Position numbers and translations under genes: made by a program. A stretch of 64,000 nt of DNA, taken from Beaufortia kweichowensis (Eukaryota > Chordata > Actinopteri > Cypriniformes > Gastromyzontidae). The DNA lies in contig CM032808.1 of assembly GCA_019155185.1 (NCBI GenBank), forward strand, positions 654,870 to 718,869, given 5' to 3'. Below, one piece after another: positions 52,853 to 64,000 of this stretch; position 1 is the stretch's first letter, and each line of letters starts with the position of its first letter. The notes under the pieces were generated by a model. The model had not been told where the DNA came from. It did no database searches and saw nothing but the letters and a program-made list of their open reading frames with translations.

Positions 52853-53361
52853 CGTGTGATAGAGTTATACGATCATTAGCAGAGCACTGGTGTGTCATCT
52901 GAATGAAGTACTGTTGTGATAGCCATTCATGCTGTCCGTTCTTCAGACCTCTTCTGGAGTTACACAAATGAGTCAGTGATGCGTTGATGATGTAAGCGTT
53001 ACATGTGCTGGCTCATGACACACACTGGACCATTGGCTGTTTGACTAACAGCTGGCAGAGGGACAGAGATTGTGAATGAGACCCTCTTTTAGCGTTGACC
53101 TCGAGCACTCGGATAAAAAAAGGTTAACCCCGCGTGCCCTGCTCCGTCTGCGGTACGGATGACTCCAGCTGCGCAGTCACAAACATTTACATCACGCACT
53201 TAGTCTTGAGACCTTCTTCTAGTGAAAGTCATGACAAAAGATTGTGTCACTTGATTGGCTAAGCGGTCTGTCCAAACCCTGTAGTAAGTTTAGACAAAGT
53301 ACCTTCTATAACAGAAATCAATAGTTAAAATCTTTTAGTAAATCTATTAAAACTATCTATC

Positions 53362-53434
53362 AATTAAACCTGACATCAACTGTGCCTTATGTTCTTATAA
53401 AGAAGTTATGGCACAGTTGATGCCAGGTTTAATT
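53362..53434. repeat. inverted repeat, 25-bp arms with 23-bp loop
   Basis: Arms 53362-53386 and 53410-53434 are inverted copies with one mismatch. The arm word CACAGTTRATGYC...TTTAATT recurs at about 61046 and 62596, so this may be a short fold-back element or paired termini of a deleted transposon. Confidence 0.75.
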
Positions 53435-53482
53435 ACGTTAATTAACTTAGTTTCCTAAGCTCAGATTGTGCTAAAACATCTT

Positions 53483-53607
53483 TGAAAAACCCATATGAAA
53501 TATAACTGAATGATTTTTATGAATGTCTTGTGAATGACTTGACATTCACTTTTTCATTATTGAGATGTTAGTCATATTTCGAAATCAATTCAGCTGTTAA
53601 AAACAGT
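53483..53607 (+). repeat. direct repeat of about 124 bp, copy 2
   Basis: The near-identical partner of 51707-51830, 1.78 kb downstream in the same orientation. Confidence 0.9.
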
Positions 53608-53899
53608 TAGTGCACATTAAATCATGTTGAACAGATCTTTGTATAAATGTCTGAATGTGAATGAAAGGTGTGGTTTTTTTAGATCACTTTAAATGATGTG
53701 CCTTAAACAATGATGATCTTTTCTGGTGGGCCGATCAGATTTTTTACCATGTCTTTATTTATGATTAAACACTCTTCCCTCTGAAATAAAAAAAACAGCA
53801 GTAATATTTATAAATATTTTTTACAGTACAATTCTTAATTTATATTGTATGATCATTATATTTCACAGCCATTTTCACCTTTATTCTGAATGATAAATC

Positions 53900-54035
53900 A
53901 TTTACATTTACGTATTTGGCAGATGTTTTTATCCCAAATGACTTGCATTATATTCAAAGTATACACTTTTTATCAGTATGTGTGTTCTCTGGGATTGAAC
54001 CCATAACCTTTGTGTTGCTCTACTAGTATAATCAT
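53900..54035 (-). repeat. tRNA-derived SINE
   Basis: On the minus strand, GTAGAGCAACACAAAGG followed by TGGGTTCAATCCC resembles tRNA A- and B-box regions, and the element ends with a tail GGGATAAAAACATCTGCCAAA at 53914-53934. This tail type (GGATAAAAGCGTCTGCTAAATG) is very common in teleosts; another fragment is at 57822-57870. Confidence 0.6.
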
Positions 54036-54594
54036 AAAAGTCTTAGCTCATCAAATTAATGTTGATTAATGTTGGTGAAGCATTGTGTTAGCAACGCAAA
54101 AGGTCTCAGTGAATACATTCCGCATTACAGTGATGATGCAAACATGTTCTAGAACCTTCATCTGTCAAGATAAACGACCTCCTGCACAATCACAGCACAT
54201 AACAATGTAAAACACGGGACATGTGATTGTGTTATAAATGTTAAAAGCATCTGAACTGTAATCTTGTGAAATGTGAGATAATAGCAGCTTCAGGCTGAAA
54301 CTATGTTTGCATATGTCCACATGTATAATGCAATGCACTCAGAGACGTCTCAGCTCACAGCGTTTCACAGCAGGTGTTAATCTTTGGACTCTAGTAATCT
54401 ATTCTGTCTGTAATAATAAAATCACCTGCGTCAGTACGGTAAAATCCATAAACGTTTATGAAGCTTTAGTTTAAGGGCTTTTTTTGGTTCACTCATAAAG
54501 ATCTTCAAGGGAAAGTAACATGAAAGATGCTGAAAGAAATATCAGATTCTTGACATTACTGCTCAACACTGTAAATTGCATATGATCAAAGTTA

Positions 54595-54960
54595 TTGTGA
54601 GAAAATAAAGTGTTTATTGAAGCTGTTCATCATACTGATAGTTCAGATGGCTTTAAATCCTCATGTGAGTCTCTCTTAAAGTTTATAAAGCATTTGTTTC
54701 TCTTTAAATCATGATTAAGTGCTGTTTTCACAATCATCACATTCATAACAGTTCATATTCCTCATAAATGAACACATGAACATTATAATAAAATAATTAT
54801 TTGATGTTCTTTAAAGAGTCATCTCTTCATCATTTGTTGGGTATTATTGCTTCTGGTTTGTGTATTTTAATTCACAGAAATCCTACAAAGTGTGTTTCCT
54901 CTCAGAGATGTGTGTTGTTTTTAGTCACATTCATAACATTCATGAATATTAATATCATGT
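54595..54960 (-). repeat. unnamed interspersed repeat, copy 3 (inverted)
   Basis: The reverse complement matches copies at 6631-6850, 25968-26372 and 60127-60435, sharing TTTGTAGGATTTCTGTGAAT, AATAATACCCAACAAATGA and GAAGAGATGACTCTTTAAAG. It has no coding frame and no clear terminal repeat. Confidence 0.75.
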
Positions 54961-57279
54961 AATGTACACATGGATTAATGGTGGTTGGCGCTTCACTAAT
55001 CTAAATGAACTGTTTTTATTATACCCGCCTACATTAAGTTACATGAAAGTCTTTTGGAATAAAACCGCTGATGTCGATTGTCTAATTGTTGATTATCTGA
55101 TCAGAATAATGTATTCCAGACAGTTGAATATATTTAGCAAAGGCATGAGAATAATGTTTGACTCTTGACTCTGTTAACACGGCTCAAAGGCTTCACACGG
55201 GATTTCCAGTAATTGCTTTCAGTCACTGTTGTCAGTAATTGTTTGTGGTGATTGTGGTATGTTTCCCAAATGATCTGCCAATGCAAAGACCAAACAAGTT
55301 TCAGCTCATCCTGAAATCTTACTGAACGATCTTCTGGATTCCAGCCTGTAGGGAAAGTTTGGCTGTATTTTGACAGTATCCTGAAGTATCCTCAGTCCAG
55401 AGTTTGTGCACCATTAAGTCTTTAACAGACAAATTGCTTAATGATCTGGCAACGTCTCTGTAGGAGGAATGATGTATAAATCTGGTGAAGTAAAGGCAAA
55501 GAGTACTACAGTTACGCTACTCGTTTGACTTTTGCTACGCAACCGTTTGAAGGGCTAAAAAATGTCATTTGTGTCGTAGACGAGAACAGCAGCTATAAAT
55601 CACAGACGAGAAGAGTCTGAATGATGTTTAACTCTTTCTGACCTCTGGTTGTTATGCATGTAGGTGAATTGTGAGTCTGTTGTAAACGGTATCGTATCCT
55701 GTTTGCTTGTGTTTGTTGTGTTGTTACAGTAAGTGTTTGTTTGTACAGTAGCTATGAAGACACGTCGCTTTCTACAGCTGGTGTGAGACTCTTGTGTGGT
55801 TGTGTGTTTAAAGAACTCTGTGATGGTTCAGTATTCACACACACAACAGCTAAACAAACATTTCTTGTGCATTATGTGTTTAGTTAGAGACATGAACCTT
55901 GGCATCAAAACAGACATTAACACATGAACACGTTATGTTAACTATTGACAGGAAATACAATAGAAACATAAATCAGCTGAACTTTATTTATCGGCTAATT
56001 TAAAAAAAGCTCTTTTAAACTAACTGATAAATTCCCCTTGTCTATAACTAGTGCTAATGTTAGATATACTGTGATGGTGACATCCAGTAAAGATGAATTT
56101 GTGGCAAAAAACAGAATCACAATGTTTTCAAACGTTTGTTGCATCTGCATGTTGCAGAATTTAGACCCTTTAAGATGAGATTTTATTTTCTTAATGATAT
56201 GACCTTCATTCAGTGGCTCAGACATGTTGTTTGACCCGTCATTGCTTCAGGGAATGTCCTTCTGTAAACATGAGCTGATCTGATCTTCTGATTGTTCAGT
56301 TAAGCAAGACTCATTAATACCCACCAGTATACTGACTCAATGTTTCGTTTAATTCAGAGAATTAAAATCAGTTTATAAATCATTGAATAGAGAAAAGAGT
56401 AAGTCGGTAGCACTAGAGGTGGTTTCAATTCACAACAGCTGGTTTCAAAGCAGCTTTACATGACGACAAAAACAGGAAAGTATTAAATATAGGAGTACAT
56501 CCAGAATTTAGTACATGGTATTATTGTATATTATTATTGCTGAAGAACCTGTTCATCTGTCAGTCACAGGTGTCCTCGGGATGGTCGTCATCTCTCCACT
56601 GACTTTGATTTGCTTTAGATAAATAATTTGGCCCCATGACTGTAACACAAAGAGAAGTATACTCTTAAACTGTATGTCACTTTAAATAAAAGAATCTGAG
56701 AAATGCATGTAAATGTAATTAAATTGACTTATCAGTATATTTGTAACAGTTATGATTCATAGTGTTTGTAGAAAATAATAATAATAAACATTTCTTTACA
56801 TTTACCCTGTATCCCTGTAATAATGTGAAGAAATGATGCTGTTGTGTTGTTACCATGGCAACTCATCTGTAGTTTCTTTCATGTGAAAATGTTTTAATGT
56901 TATTTGATCTTTATAGCTTCTTGTAAACATTAGAGAGACGCTTTGAGCTGATTATACATCATGATCATTTATCATACAGACTTTCTCTTCAAATGCAGGT
57001 GAAATATTAGAATCATTGTGTTTTCTTACTTTCAGTATAATAATCTTTATAGTTTAGTTCTTGGTGTGAACAATATTCTTTAGGCATAAACATCAGTCAT
57101 GCATATAGTTAAAGCTAATAGTTTATAGCTAAACTACTTTCAGTTTGATGACACAATTCCCCTTTTGTTTTTTCAATCTCTTACCTTTGATTTTTTTATG
57201 ATCCAGTCAGTTCCCAATAATATTTTCTTTTCTTTACTACATTTCTATTACTGAAGTTTGTTAATAAAGCGTGTCAGAT

Positions 57280-57755
57280 CAGTGTTTCCCCTAGGTTTAC
57301 AGCTTTGGGGGGGGGGTTGGTTGGGGAAAATGACACGAAAATGAGCGAGTGTTGCCATCCTCAGTTGTTCCCTATGAGCGTTTAAAAAACGCAGATATTT
57401 TTGTCTGGTTTTCCTCAGTTTGACGCGACATATTTCTCGCCGTGCGCTCTCTGTCCGCTAGTGGTCATCTGTGTGTGACGCAAGTGTTTGTGTGTGTAGC
57501 GGCGTCGCATTCATCGGATAAGTGCACACTAGCAAACACAGACATAGACATGTCATTGGGAAATAAGATAAATAACATAATACTCAAGGGCTATTTAGTT
57601 TGTTTAATAAAATAACAAATTGTAATCTGGCGCTATAAAGAAAATCAAATCAAATTTACTTGACCTTCAAGGGGGGCGGGGTGAGCCGTTAGGGGGGCGG
57701 GGTGAGCCGTTGGGGGGGCGGGGCGCCCCCTTATATAATGGTAGGGGAAACACTG
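57280..57755. mobile_element. hAT-like non-autonomous element with G-rich tandem repeats
   Basis: A 476-bp element with inverted ends CAGTGTTTCCCCTA / TAGGGGAAACACTG, flanked by CAGAT on both sides (57275-57279 and 57756-57760). CAGTGTTTCCC ends are typical of hAT elements, and a 5-bp duplication fits the hAT5 type. The right part holds three tandem units of about 20-22 bp with GGGGGGCGGGG. No transposase frame. Confidence 0.8.
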
Positions 57756-57821
57756 CAGATTATGAACCTGTCATTCTCCATAAAATAACTCTGTAGTTTG
57801 ATGATACTTACCTTTACCTTT

Positions 57822-57870
57822 ACATTTAGGCATTCAGCAGACACTTTTATCCCAAGCCATTTACAAATAG
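57822..57870 (-). repeat. SINE tail fragment
   Basis: Contains the teleost SINE-tail word in minus orientation (GCATTCAGCAGACACTTTTA), as in 53900-54035. No tRNA-like head is seen. Confidence 0.5.
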
Positions 57871-58890
57871 AGGACATAAAGCGATACATCATAGGGAGGC
57901 AACAATTATACAAGAAAAGTTTTTGTGGCAAGGGCATTAAGGAAATGATATGAATTACTGTATGCTTCACTTCAGTATTGTGAAATCATACTCCTATCAT
58001 CAGGTCTTGTTTCATCAAGAAGTTTTTTGGATGACACCTGATGTCTGATATGGTTTTAGACAGTTGGCAGATAAGATGTTTTTTGGTGTAGTGCTGTATG
58101 TGCAGGAGTGTTTGGAAGGTATTTTTGGCATCTAAACCTGCTAAAATCTGTCTTATCTCTCATCCTGTCCTGTCATAACCTGCTGTAAGGAATGATGATT
58201 GTGTCATAGCTGAAGACACAATGACGTGTTCTGTATCACAGTCCTGAGAGTCTTTATAAAAGACTTTATATCAGGGACTTTATTTAGGTTGATAAAGTCT
58301 TTGTGTCCAGGATAAACATTTAAATACTTCTTCTTTCTGTAAGTGTTATGAACAGATTTGTCAGTTTTCTGAAAGCATTGTTTGGTCTGTCTTTAAGAAA
58401 GGCCTGCATGCCTGATTGGTCTTGATGTCTGATCAGAAAACCCCTAAAATGCCAAGAGAAAAGGGTTTATAATCACCTTTAATTTTATTTTGCTTTCAAT
58501 TGCAATTGATTATTTTCAGTTCTTTTACCAGTTGTGTTTGTTCATTCTAGTGTGACTTTTAAATGAATTGTATTTATTGTTTTTAAAGATTAATTCACAT
58601 TGACACACATCAACATTCTGAAAGCTTATTCACACTGATTTAACAAACATGTTTGTTGGATTAGCCTTTATATATTCATTAGTTTCAGTAAACAGATGAC
58701 AGTCATGTTGTGTATTAAGGTTATACAGAATGAAAACAGAAAGTATTTCAAGATCATTTCTTTTTTGTTTTAGTTCATTTTGAAACAATCATGACACTTT
58801 CACTTTAGATGTTTAATGATCAAATTCTTGGTTATTTATTTGAAATGTTATTTTAGTTTCAATTGACTTGAATAACTTTGACTCTTTGAC

Positions 58891-58893
58891 AGA

Positions 58894-58926
<33 letters not shown>
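58891..58926. repeat. (CA)n microsatellite
   Basis: An uninterrupted CA dinucleotide run of about 36 bp. Confidence 0.95.
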
Positions 58927-58928
<2 letters not shown>

Positions 58929-59624
58929 AACACTAAAACCATCACACATCAGATATCAACGACTGAATCTTTGTCTGATTTGATGTGATTGTTGTACTGA
59001 TGAATGTGTTTCTGACAGTCTGCTTTACGCAGGAGGTTTGAGATGGGAGTAAATCTGACAGTGTGTTTGTCATGTGATGGGGTCAGATGTGTCTACAGTC
59101 TAATAAAGAGCAGAATCATGGCCACTAAAATCATTGTTCAATGCTTCATTTGTTTTTGACTTTCCACGATCTCTGATATGATTCATGATTCTGTTGATTT
59201 ATGTCACTTAGGGTAAAAAGGAGTTGCTACTGCTGTTTATTTGCATGGGCAATCTGTGTTTTTCTAGCACCTGCTTCACTAAAGAAATGATGAAAATCAC
59301 AGATCATATTCATTACAGGAAGATAATAAAGCAAAAATATTAATTGTAAGTGTTCTAAATGTTTGCACATATTTACTGAAGAGATGCAAAAATAAAACAA
59401 AATAATCAGGTAAAAATGATGTTATACACTGAATAGACAATACGACAATAAATGCCTCATGATAAATCCATTCAGGTGCACATCAATTAGCTGTGGGTCA
59501 AAGGTTATCGTGGTTGCCTCAACACTAATACTAATGTTAGTCCTTTCTAATCTGCTCTGATCAGGACCCGAACCAGCAATCGTCCGCGGCGCTTACAGAA
59601 TCTCTTGAGATGTTGATGTTGATG

Positions 59625-60114
59625 CAGCTTTAACACACCAGCTGGACTACACAAGATTGTACACTGAAGTATTGTGTTATAGCGACGACACTGTTAAGTG
59701 AATTTGCCCATAGTGTTGGTGCTATTTACAGCCCCTTTTGTTTCTACAGATAACATAGAGCTGTTGTGTAGTTTACTGCCGTATCCACGGTGATGAGTGT
59801 TGATGTCATGCATGTGTACACGTTTCCCACATAAATCATGTGTTGTGAGTTACAGCCTTTAGCCAATAAAAATAATCCTGATGTCATGGTTTACATGTGT
59901 GTTATATATCAACAACATGACTGTACTTTAGCACATAAACAGACTCTTGTTATAAGACATCTCAGTAAGTTTGGGATGTGAATGTAATGTTGTCAGTGTA
60001 CAGATCAGACATTTTCATTCAAAACTTAAAATATGAATTGAAGTGGCGTCGCTATAACACAATACTTTAGTGTACAATCTTGTGTACCAGAGTCCAGCTG
60101 GTGTGTTAAAGCTG
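59625..60114. mobile_element. element with about 65-bp terminal inverted repeats
   Basis: Left arm 59625-59692 and right arm 60042-60114 are inverted copies (CAGCTTTAACACACCAGCTG at the outer end, TATTGTGTTATAGCGACG at the inner end) with a 4-bp indel and a few mismatches. The 350-bp interior has no coding frame. A target duplication is not obvious, so the superfamily is unassigned. Confidence 0.75.
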
Positions 60115-60126
60115 TTCAGCTTTGAT

Positions 60127-60435
60127 AAAATCAGAAAAACATCAGGAAAATATCAGTCTATACACAATTTATTTTAAAAAATGAAAATGTACATGTTATG
60201 GATAAGAGACAACATAATATACAAGTAAAATACACAAAGCAGAAGCAATAATACCCAACAAATGAAGAAGAGATGACTCTTTAAAGAACATCAAATAGAT
60301 ATTTTATTTTCATTTTCATGTGTTCATTTATGAGGAATATGAACTGTTATAAATGTGATCATTCTGAAAACATCACTTTATCTAACAATGAAAAACTATC
60401 AGTATGATGAAAATCCTTGATAAAAATGTTATTTT
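60127..60435 (+). repeat. unnamed interspersed repeat, copy 4
   Basis: Carries ATATCAGTCTATACAC, AGAAGCAATAATACCCAACA and GAAGAGATGACTCTTTAAAG of the family. It starts directly after the long-inverted-repeat element 59625-60114. Confidence 0.7.
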
Positions 60436-61029
60436 CTCATGGTAAGATTGACATTTGCATGGAATTTCTCAGCTGTTCTCATGAGAGGGAACGTGGGGAT
60501 GGACATGTTTCTACAGGCACACGTGTGTTAATGACACACACACACACCTCAGGTTATATGGAGCCTGTCCATACACCTCACATTCCTCACAGCCCTGTCG
60601 TCTACAACAAATGTGTGTTACAGTCTTTGCTCTGTGTGTCATTTCTGTAACAGGCTAAACCTCTGCTGTGTTTCTCTCTGCACACTTCAGAAATGATTGG
60701 AAAAGATTGTTTTATGTTAAAACAATTACAAACAGTTAGACCTGCTTAATGGACTTTAAGTTTATGGAGTTGTGTTTATTGACAGACTGTGCTTACATAT
60801 GAATTTAATAAAACTAAAAACTGTGTCAAGAGAGTAGCAGATCACAGTCTGCAGGAATATATCATCAAGGATATTTAATATGAACAAGATGAGCCAGTGC
60901 CGTTACTATGAATGCAACGCTCAATATGACGCTGTATAGCGACAGTAAAAAGAGCCAATCACCAATGGATAAAGAGTGATGTTTCTCTGTTTACAGAGAG
61001 TAGCTGAAGACATCCAGAACAAGTGTAAG

Positions 61030-61170
61030 AAACAAAGCTTATGGGACAGTTAATGTCTCTTTTAATTGTTGGATTTTAGAAAGCAACTGTAGAAATATTC
61101 AAGTAGATGAGACTGTTGTCTTGATCGTCTTGATGAGAGGCTTGTTGAACCGACTTCTGTAAACAGACTT
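61030..61170 (+). repeat. diverged dispersed repeat, copy 1
   Basis: Shares ACAGTTAATGTC, TTTAATTGTTGG, TAGAAAT and AAACRGACTTTG in the same order with 62577-62785. The outer word also matches the arms of the inverted repeat at 53362-53434. Confidence 0.5.
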
Positions 61171-62576
61171 TGGTTTCACCTATATGTTCATCTTTTGACT
61201 CCAAGTCAGATGAACCATGATTAGTAATAATTTAGCATTTTTTGGATAACAAAATAATAGTTTGGAAAGTTAAAAAGTAGTCCAGTAAACTGAAGAGCTG
61301 AGGTGTGGTTATAGTGAGCAGATTAATGTTTGATTGATGTGACATTACATTACTACACGAGGCCTCATGGGATATAATCACAAAACCCCAGTCAGTGTTA
61401 CTGTGTCGTGTGTGTGTGTTTGGAGTTCACAGTTTTTTTGTCTTTGATGTTTTTATGCCATAAGCAGGTACACGGTGACATCACTGGATTAACCAGGATG
61501 ATATCATCAGCCACATGTCAATGTTCTTTCAGTTTCAGACGACAGATGTCAAAGGTCATGTGTTGAGTAATGCCTCGGGTCTCTCAACATCACTGTTGAA
61601 ACGTTTCTTCTTCTGTCGTGTAGTAGGTCACTGTCTGATGACAGACGATTACTGTTTAAATGTGTCTGGTCATTAGTTTACAGTTAGAAAAGAAAACATT
61701 AGCATGTGAATAACTTCAGATTGATGAATGAAGTTTGAATGAAAAAGTGAATGTTTTGAAGGCAGTGAAGTCAAACTCTTTTCCCTTTCAGTCACATGTG
61801 ATTCTGTGAGACATGTGATGTCGGGTCAGTGCGAGGGTCTCGGATGGCCGAGGGCCTGCAAACACACAGATTTGAAAGCATAGGAACTGATTCTTTCTCT
61901 CTCATTTACCTTCTTGTGACACTGAAGTCCTCAGGTTGTCTGAAACACTCCTCTGACGGATGTTTATTTAACACGCCGCTCTCAGAGTCTTTGCCTGGAG
62001 ATCAGATGACACAGATCTGAACGTACAGAGAAACAAACTCAGATGAAGTGCTTCTCTACAACACTTTACAATACTGATGTCTTGTGTTTATTCGGTCATT
62101 GTTGACGTTTAGAAAACTGCTTAAGGATAAATATGTGGCAGTCAATATCAGGTGACTCAAACTGTGGTTTATAGTGTTTCTTTTCTCACTATAAATCACT
62201 CGAATCTTCCCATCTAGTTCTTTCTTGTTTGTAGGATGTTGTTTATCATTTAATTCTTTGGTTTTACTTTCGTATTTGGATTATTCATGTTGCACAATCT
62301 TGAATCGGGGTTTTAAGTCTCTAACCTTAGACAAAAGTTATGTAAATCCTATAATAATCTGAAGAAGTGTAAGACTTTAAACTTTCAGACCAGGTTTTAT
62401 TTGTCACACTTTCCTTCTGCAGTTGTTCATGCAGACTGTATACAGTATCTACTTCCTGTACTGTACATTTAGAGATTTATGCAGATCAGAATAAACAAAA
62501 CCTGCTCTGAAAAGTTGAAACTAGTTTGAAATACTTTAGGATTAACCTTATCTTATTTTTGGTGCAATTTGAATCA

Positions 62577-62785
62577 AAGAAACAAGGGTTATAGCACAGT
62601 TAATGTCCGGTTTAATTGTTGGTCGGAAATATGTAATTAATTGTGATTTCAGCAAGCTATTCTAGAAATGTCTACCTCCTCTATTCCAGTAGATTGGACT
62701 GTGGTCTTGCTATAACTGAAATAGCTGCCCAGAGGCATTGCAAACATGGCGGCGAGGTGTCCCAACATCCATAAACGGACTTTGT
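62577..62785 (+). repeat. diverged dispersed repeat, copy 2
   Basis: The longer relative of 61030-61170, with GCACAGTTAATGTCCGGTTT at its start and a CpG-containing segment GCAAACATGGCGGCGAGG near 62740. Nature unknown. Confidence 0.5.
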
Positions 62786-63118
62786 TAGCATGTTTTAACA
62801 TGATGATACCACACCAGCTTATTTTAGCATGTTTAAACGTGATTCTAACATATTTTAGCATGACGTTATAGTTTTATAATGTGACTGGACATTGCTTCAA
62901 TGTATGTCTGTAAGAATATTGGTCATTTCTGAAGTCAAGACCTCAGAAGTCTGATAAGATAACAGTCTTATCTTGATACTGAGATAGTGTTTCTCAGGCC
63001 ACATGACATCACAGTTGTTTGTTTCTCAATAATTGTGTAGCTGTTCCAGTATAAGTGTTTGTTGTCGTGCAGTTCTCTTGTCCAAACAATTTGTGTGATT
63101 ATCATCTCTGTTTGAGAC

Positions 63119-63403
63119 TAGGGGTGGGAATCTTTAGGTACTACGCAATCCGATCTGATTCTGATTCTGGGACTCACGATCCGATTCCAAAACGATTCTT
63201 CATATAATTTTTATGCTTTAGTTTTTATGCTTTTTGTTTATAGTTAGAATCTCTTTGACAGTTTAATTTTATTGCTTTTATTTTAACAAAGTTATATTGA
63301 GGATGAACAAGTTCTGACATAGAATCGATTCTGAATCTTTGAGAATCGATTCAGAATCGTTAGAGAAAGAATCCCGATGCATCGATGCTTTCTCCCACCC
63401 CTA
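63119..63403. mobile_element. hAT-type MITE with 8-bp target duplication
   Basis: A 285-bp element with ends TAGGGGTGGGA / TCCCACCCCTA, flanked by the identical octamer TTTGAGAC (63111-63118 and 63404-63411). The interior is rich in GAATCGATTC-like words and has no coding capacity. Ends and duplication length fit the hAT superfamily. Confidence 0.9.
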
Positions 63404-64000
63404 TTTGAGACATGATGAATTCATCACTTTACAACACAACAACACAACATCAAATGATGAAAAGCCTGTTTGAGGACAGCTCAGTGCTGTGGATTGTTCA
63501 GTTTTTGTTGTGTTTTATCTTAAATTGTTCTGATAAAAAGCATGTGATTTATCTGAGATTTTAATGTGTGACGTGATTCTGCACAGATCCGGCCCGCCGC
63601 TCTATAAACCTTACAGTATATTCATCATATTACTGTAGTTACTGTATAAAGCTTTTCAGACATGAAAGTGTGTATTTATCTCTGTCTGTGTATCCAAACT
63701 CTGATAGATCGCTGATATCACAGGGGATTACTGTAATGCTTTTAATTGTGTGAGTAAATGAACCGAGCTTTAGAATGCTGTCAGGTCATTTTTTATGTCT
63801 TTGTTTGCACAATCAGTCATATGCTTTTATACTGTAGGCTAGAAAAGTGTAATACCTGGAAAAATCAGTCAGAGAGAAAAAAAATGGAAAAAGCTTTTAG
63901 CAGAAGTGCTGCTTCATTCATTTTCAGATATTTTTATTTGCTTGTTTCTTGCTTGTTAAATAAAATGCACCACTGATCTGAGAACTGATGGAGTTTACAA

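Larger units (their letters stand above)
51300..64000. other. long non-coding stretch, intron or intergenic
   Basis: No coding exon was recognised on either strand over 12.7 kb. The DNA is AT-rich and rich in transposon fragments, several with clear ends, listed separately. Low-repeat blocks include about 53090-53200 and 55490-55700. A perfect RFX-type palindrome GTTACCATGGCAAC lies at 56849-56862. Confidence 0.5.

Overview
The window is vertebrate nuclear DNA, almost certainly from a teleost and probably a cyprinid-like fish. Four protein genes with ordinary GT-AG introns can be read by exon-by-exon similarity. AT-rich spacers, long CA/GA/TA microsatellites and many short non-autonomous DNA transposons (hAT-like, Tc1-like, unclassified) fill the rest. 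The gene order arid5b - cabcoco1 - tmem26 - rhobtb1 matches the order I know from human chromosome 10q21 (ARID5B, CABCOCO1/C10orf107, TMEM26, RHOBTB1), so this is an old conserved synteny block. Species assignment is inference.

Layout. 1-9 kb: the 5' end of arid5b on the minus strand, with its first three coding exons; the rest lies off the left edge. 9-17.7 kb: a gene-free stretch upstream of arid5b with several low-repeat blocks that look like conserved enhancers. 17.8-26.8 kb: cabcoco1 on the minus strand, eight recognisable coding exons, a (CA)n-rich compound array in one intron and a CpG-rich promoter with an RFX X-box. 27.5-30.4 kb: tmem26 on the plus strand, six exons, complete. 33.1-46.2 kb: rhobtb1 on the minus strand, nine coding exons plus a non-coding first exon and a CpG promoter with a palindromic CRE. 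46.3-51.2 kb: spacer with several MITEs. 51.26 kb: one candidate first coding exon on the plus strand (13 codons and a strong donor) of a gene I cannot name; no further exon was recognised to 64 kb, where transposon fragments are dense.

The genes do not form a pathway: ARID5B is a chromatin/transcription regulator, CABCOCO1 a ciliary coiled-coil protein, TMEM26 a multipass membrane protein, and RHOBTB1 an atypical Rho GTPase that acts as a cullin-3 adaptor. Their linkage is better explained by long-range arid5b regulatory elements spread through neighbouring genes. I found no convincing new biological system. The most interesting items are an array of splice-donor-like motifs in a cabcoco1 intron, RFX X-boxes, an in-frame 114-nt intron in tmem26, and several unnamed repeat families with clear ends. 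Exon coordinates come from hand-read splice sites and frames; non-coding calls are weaker.
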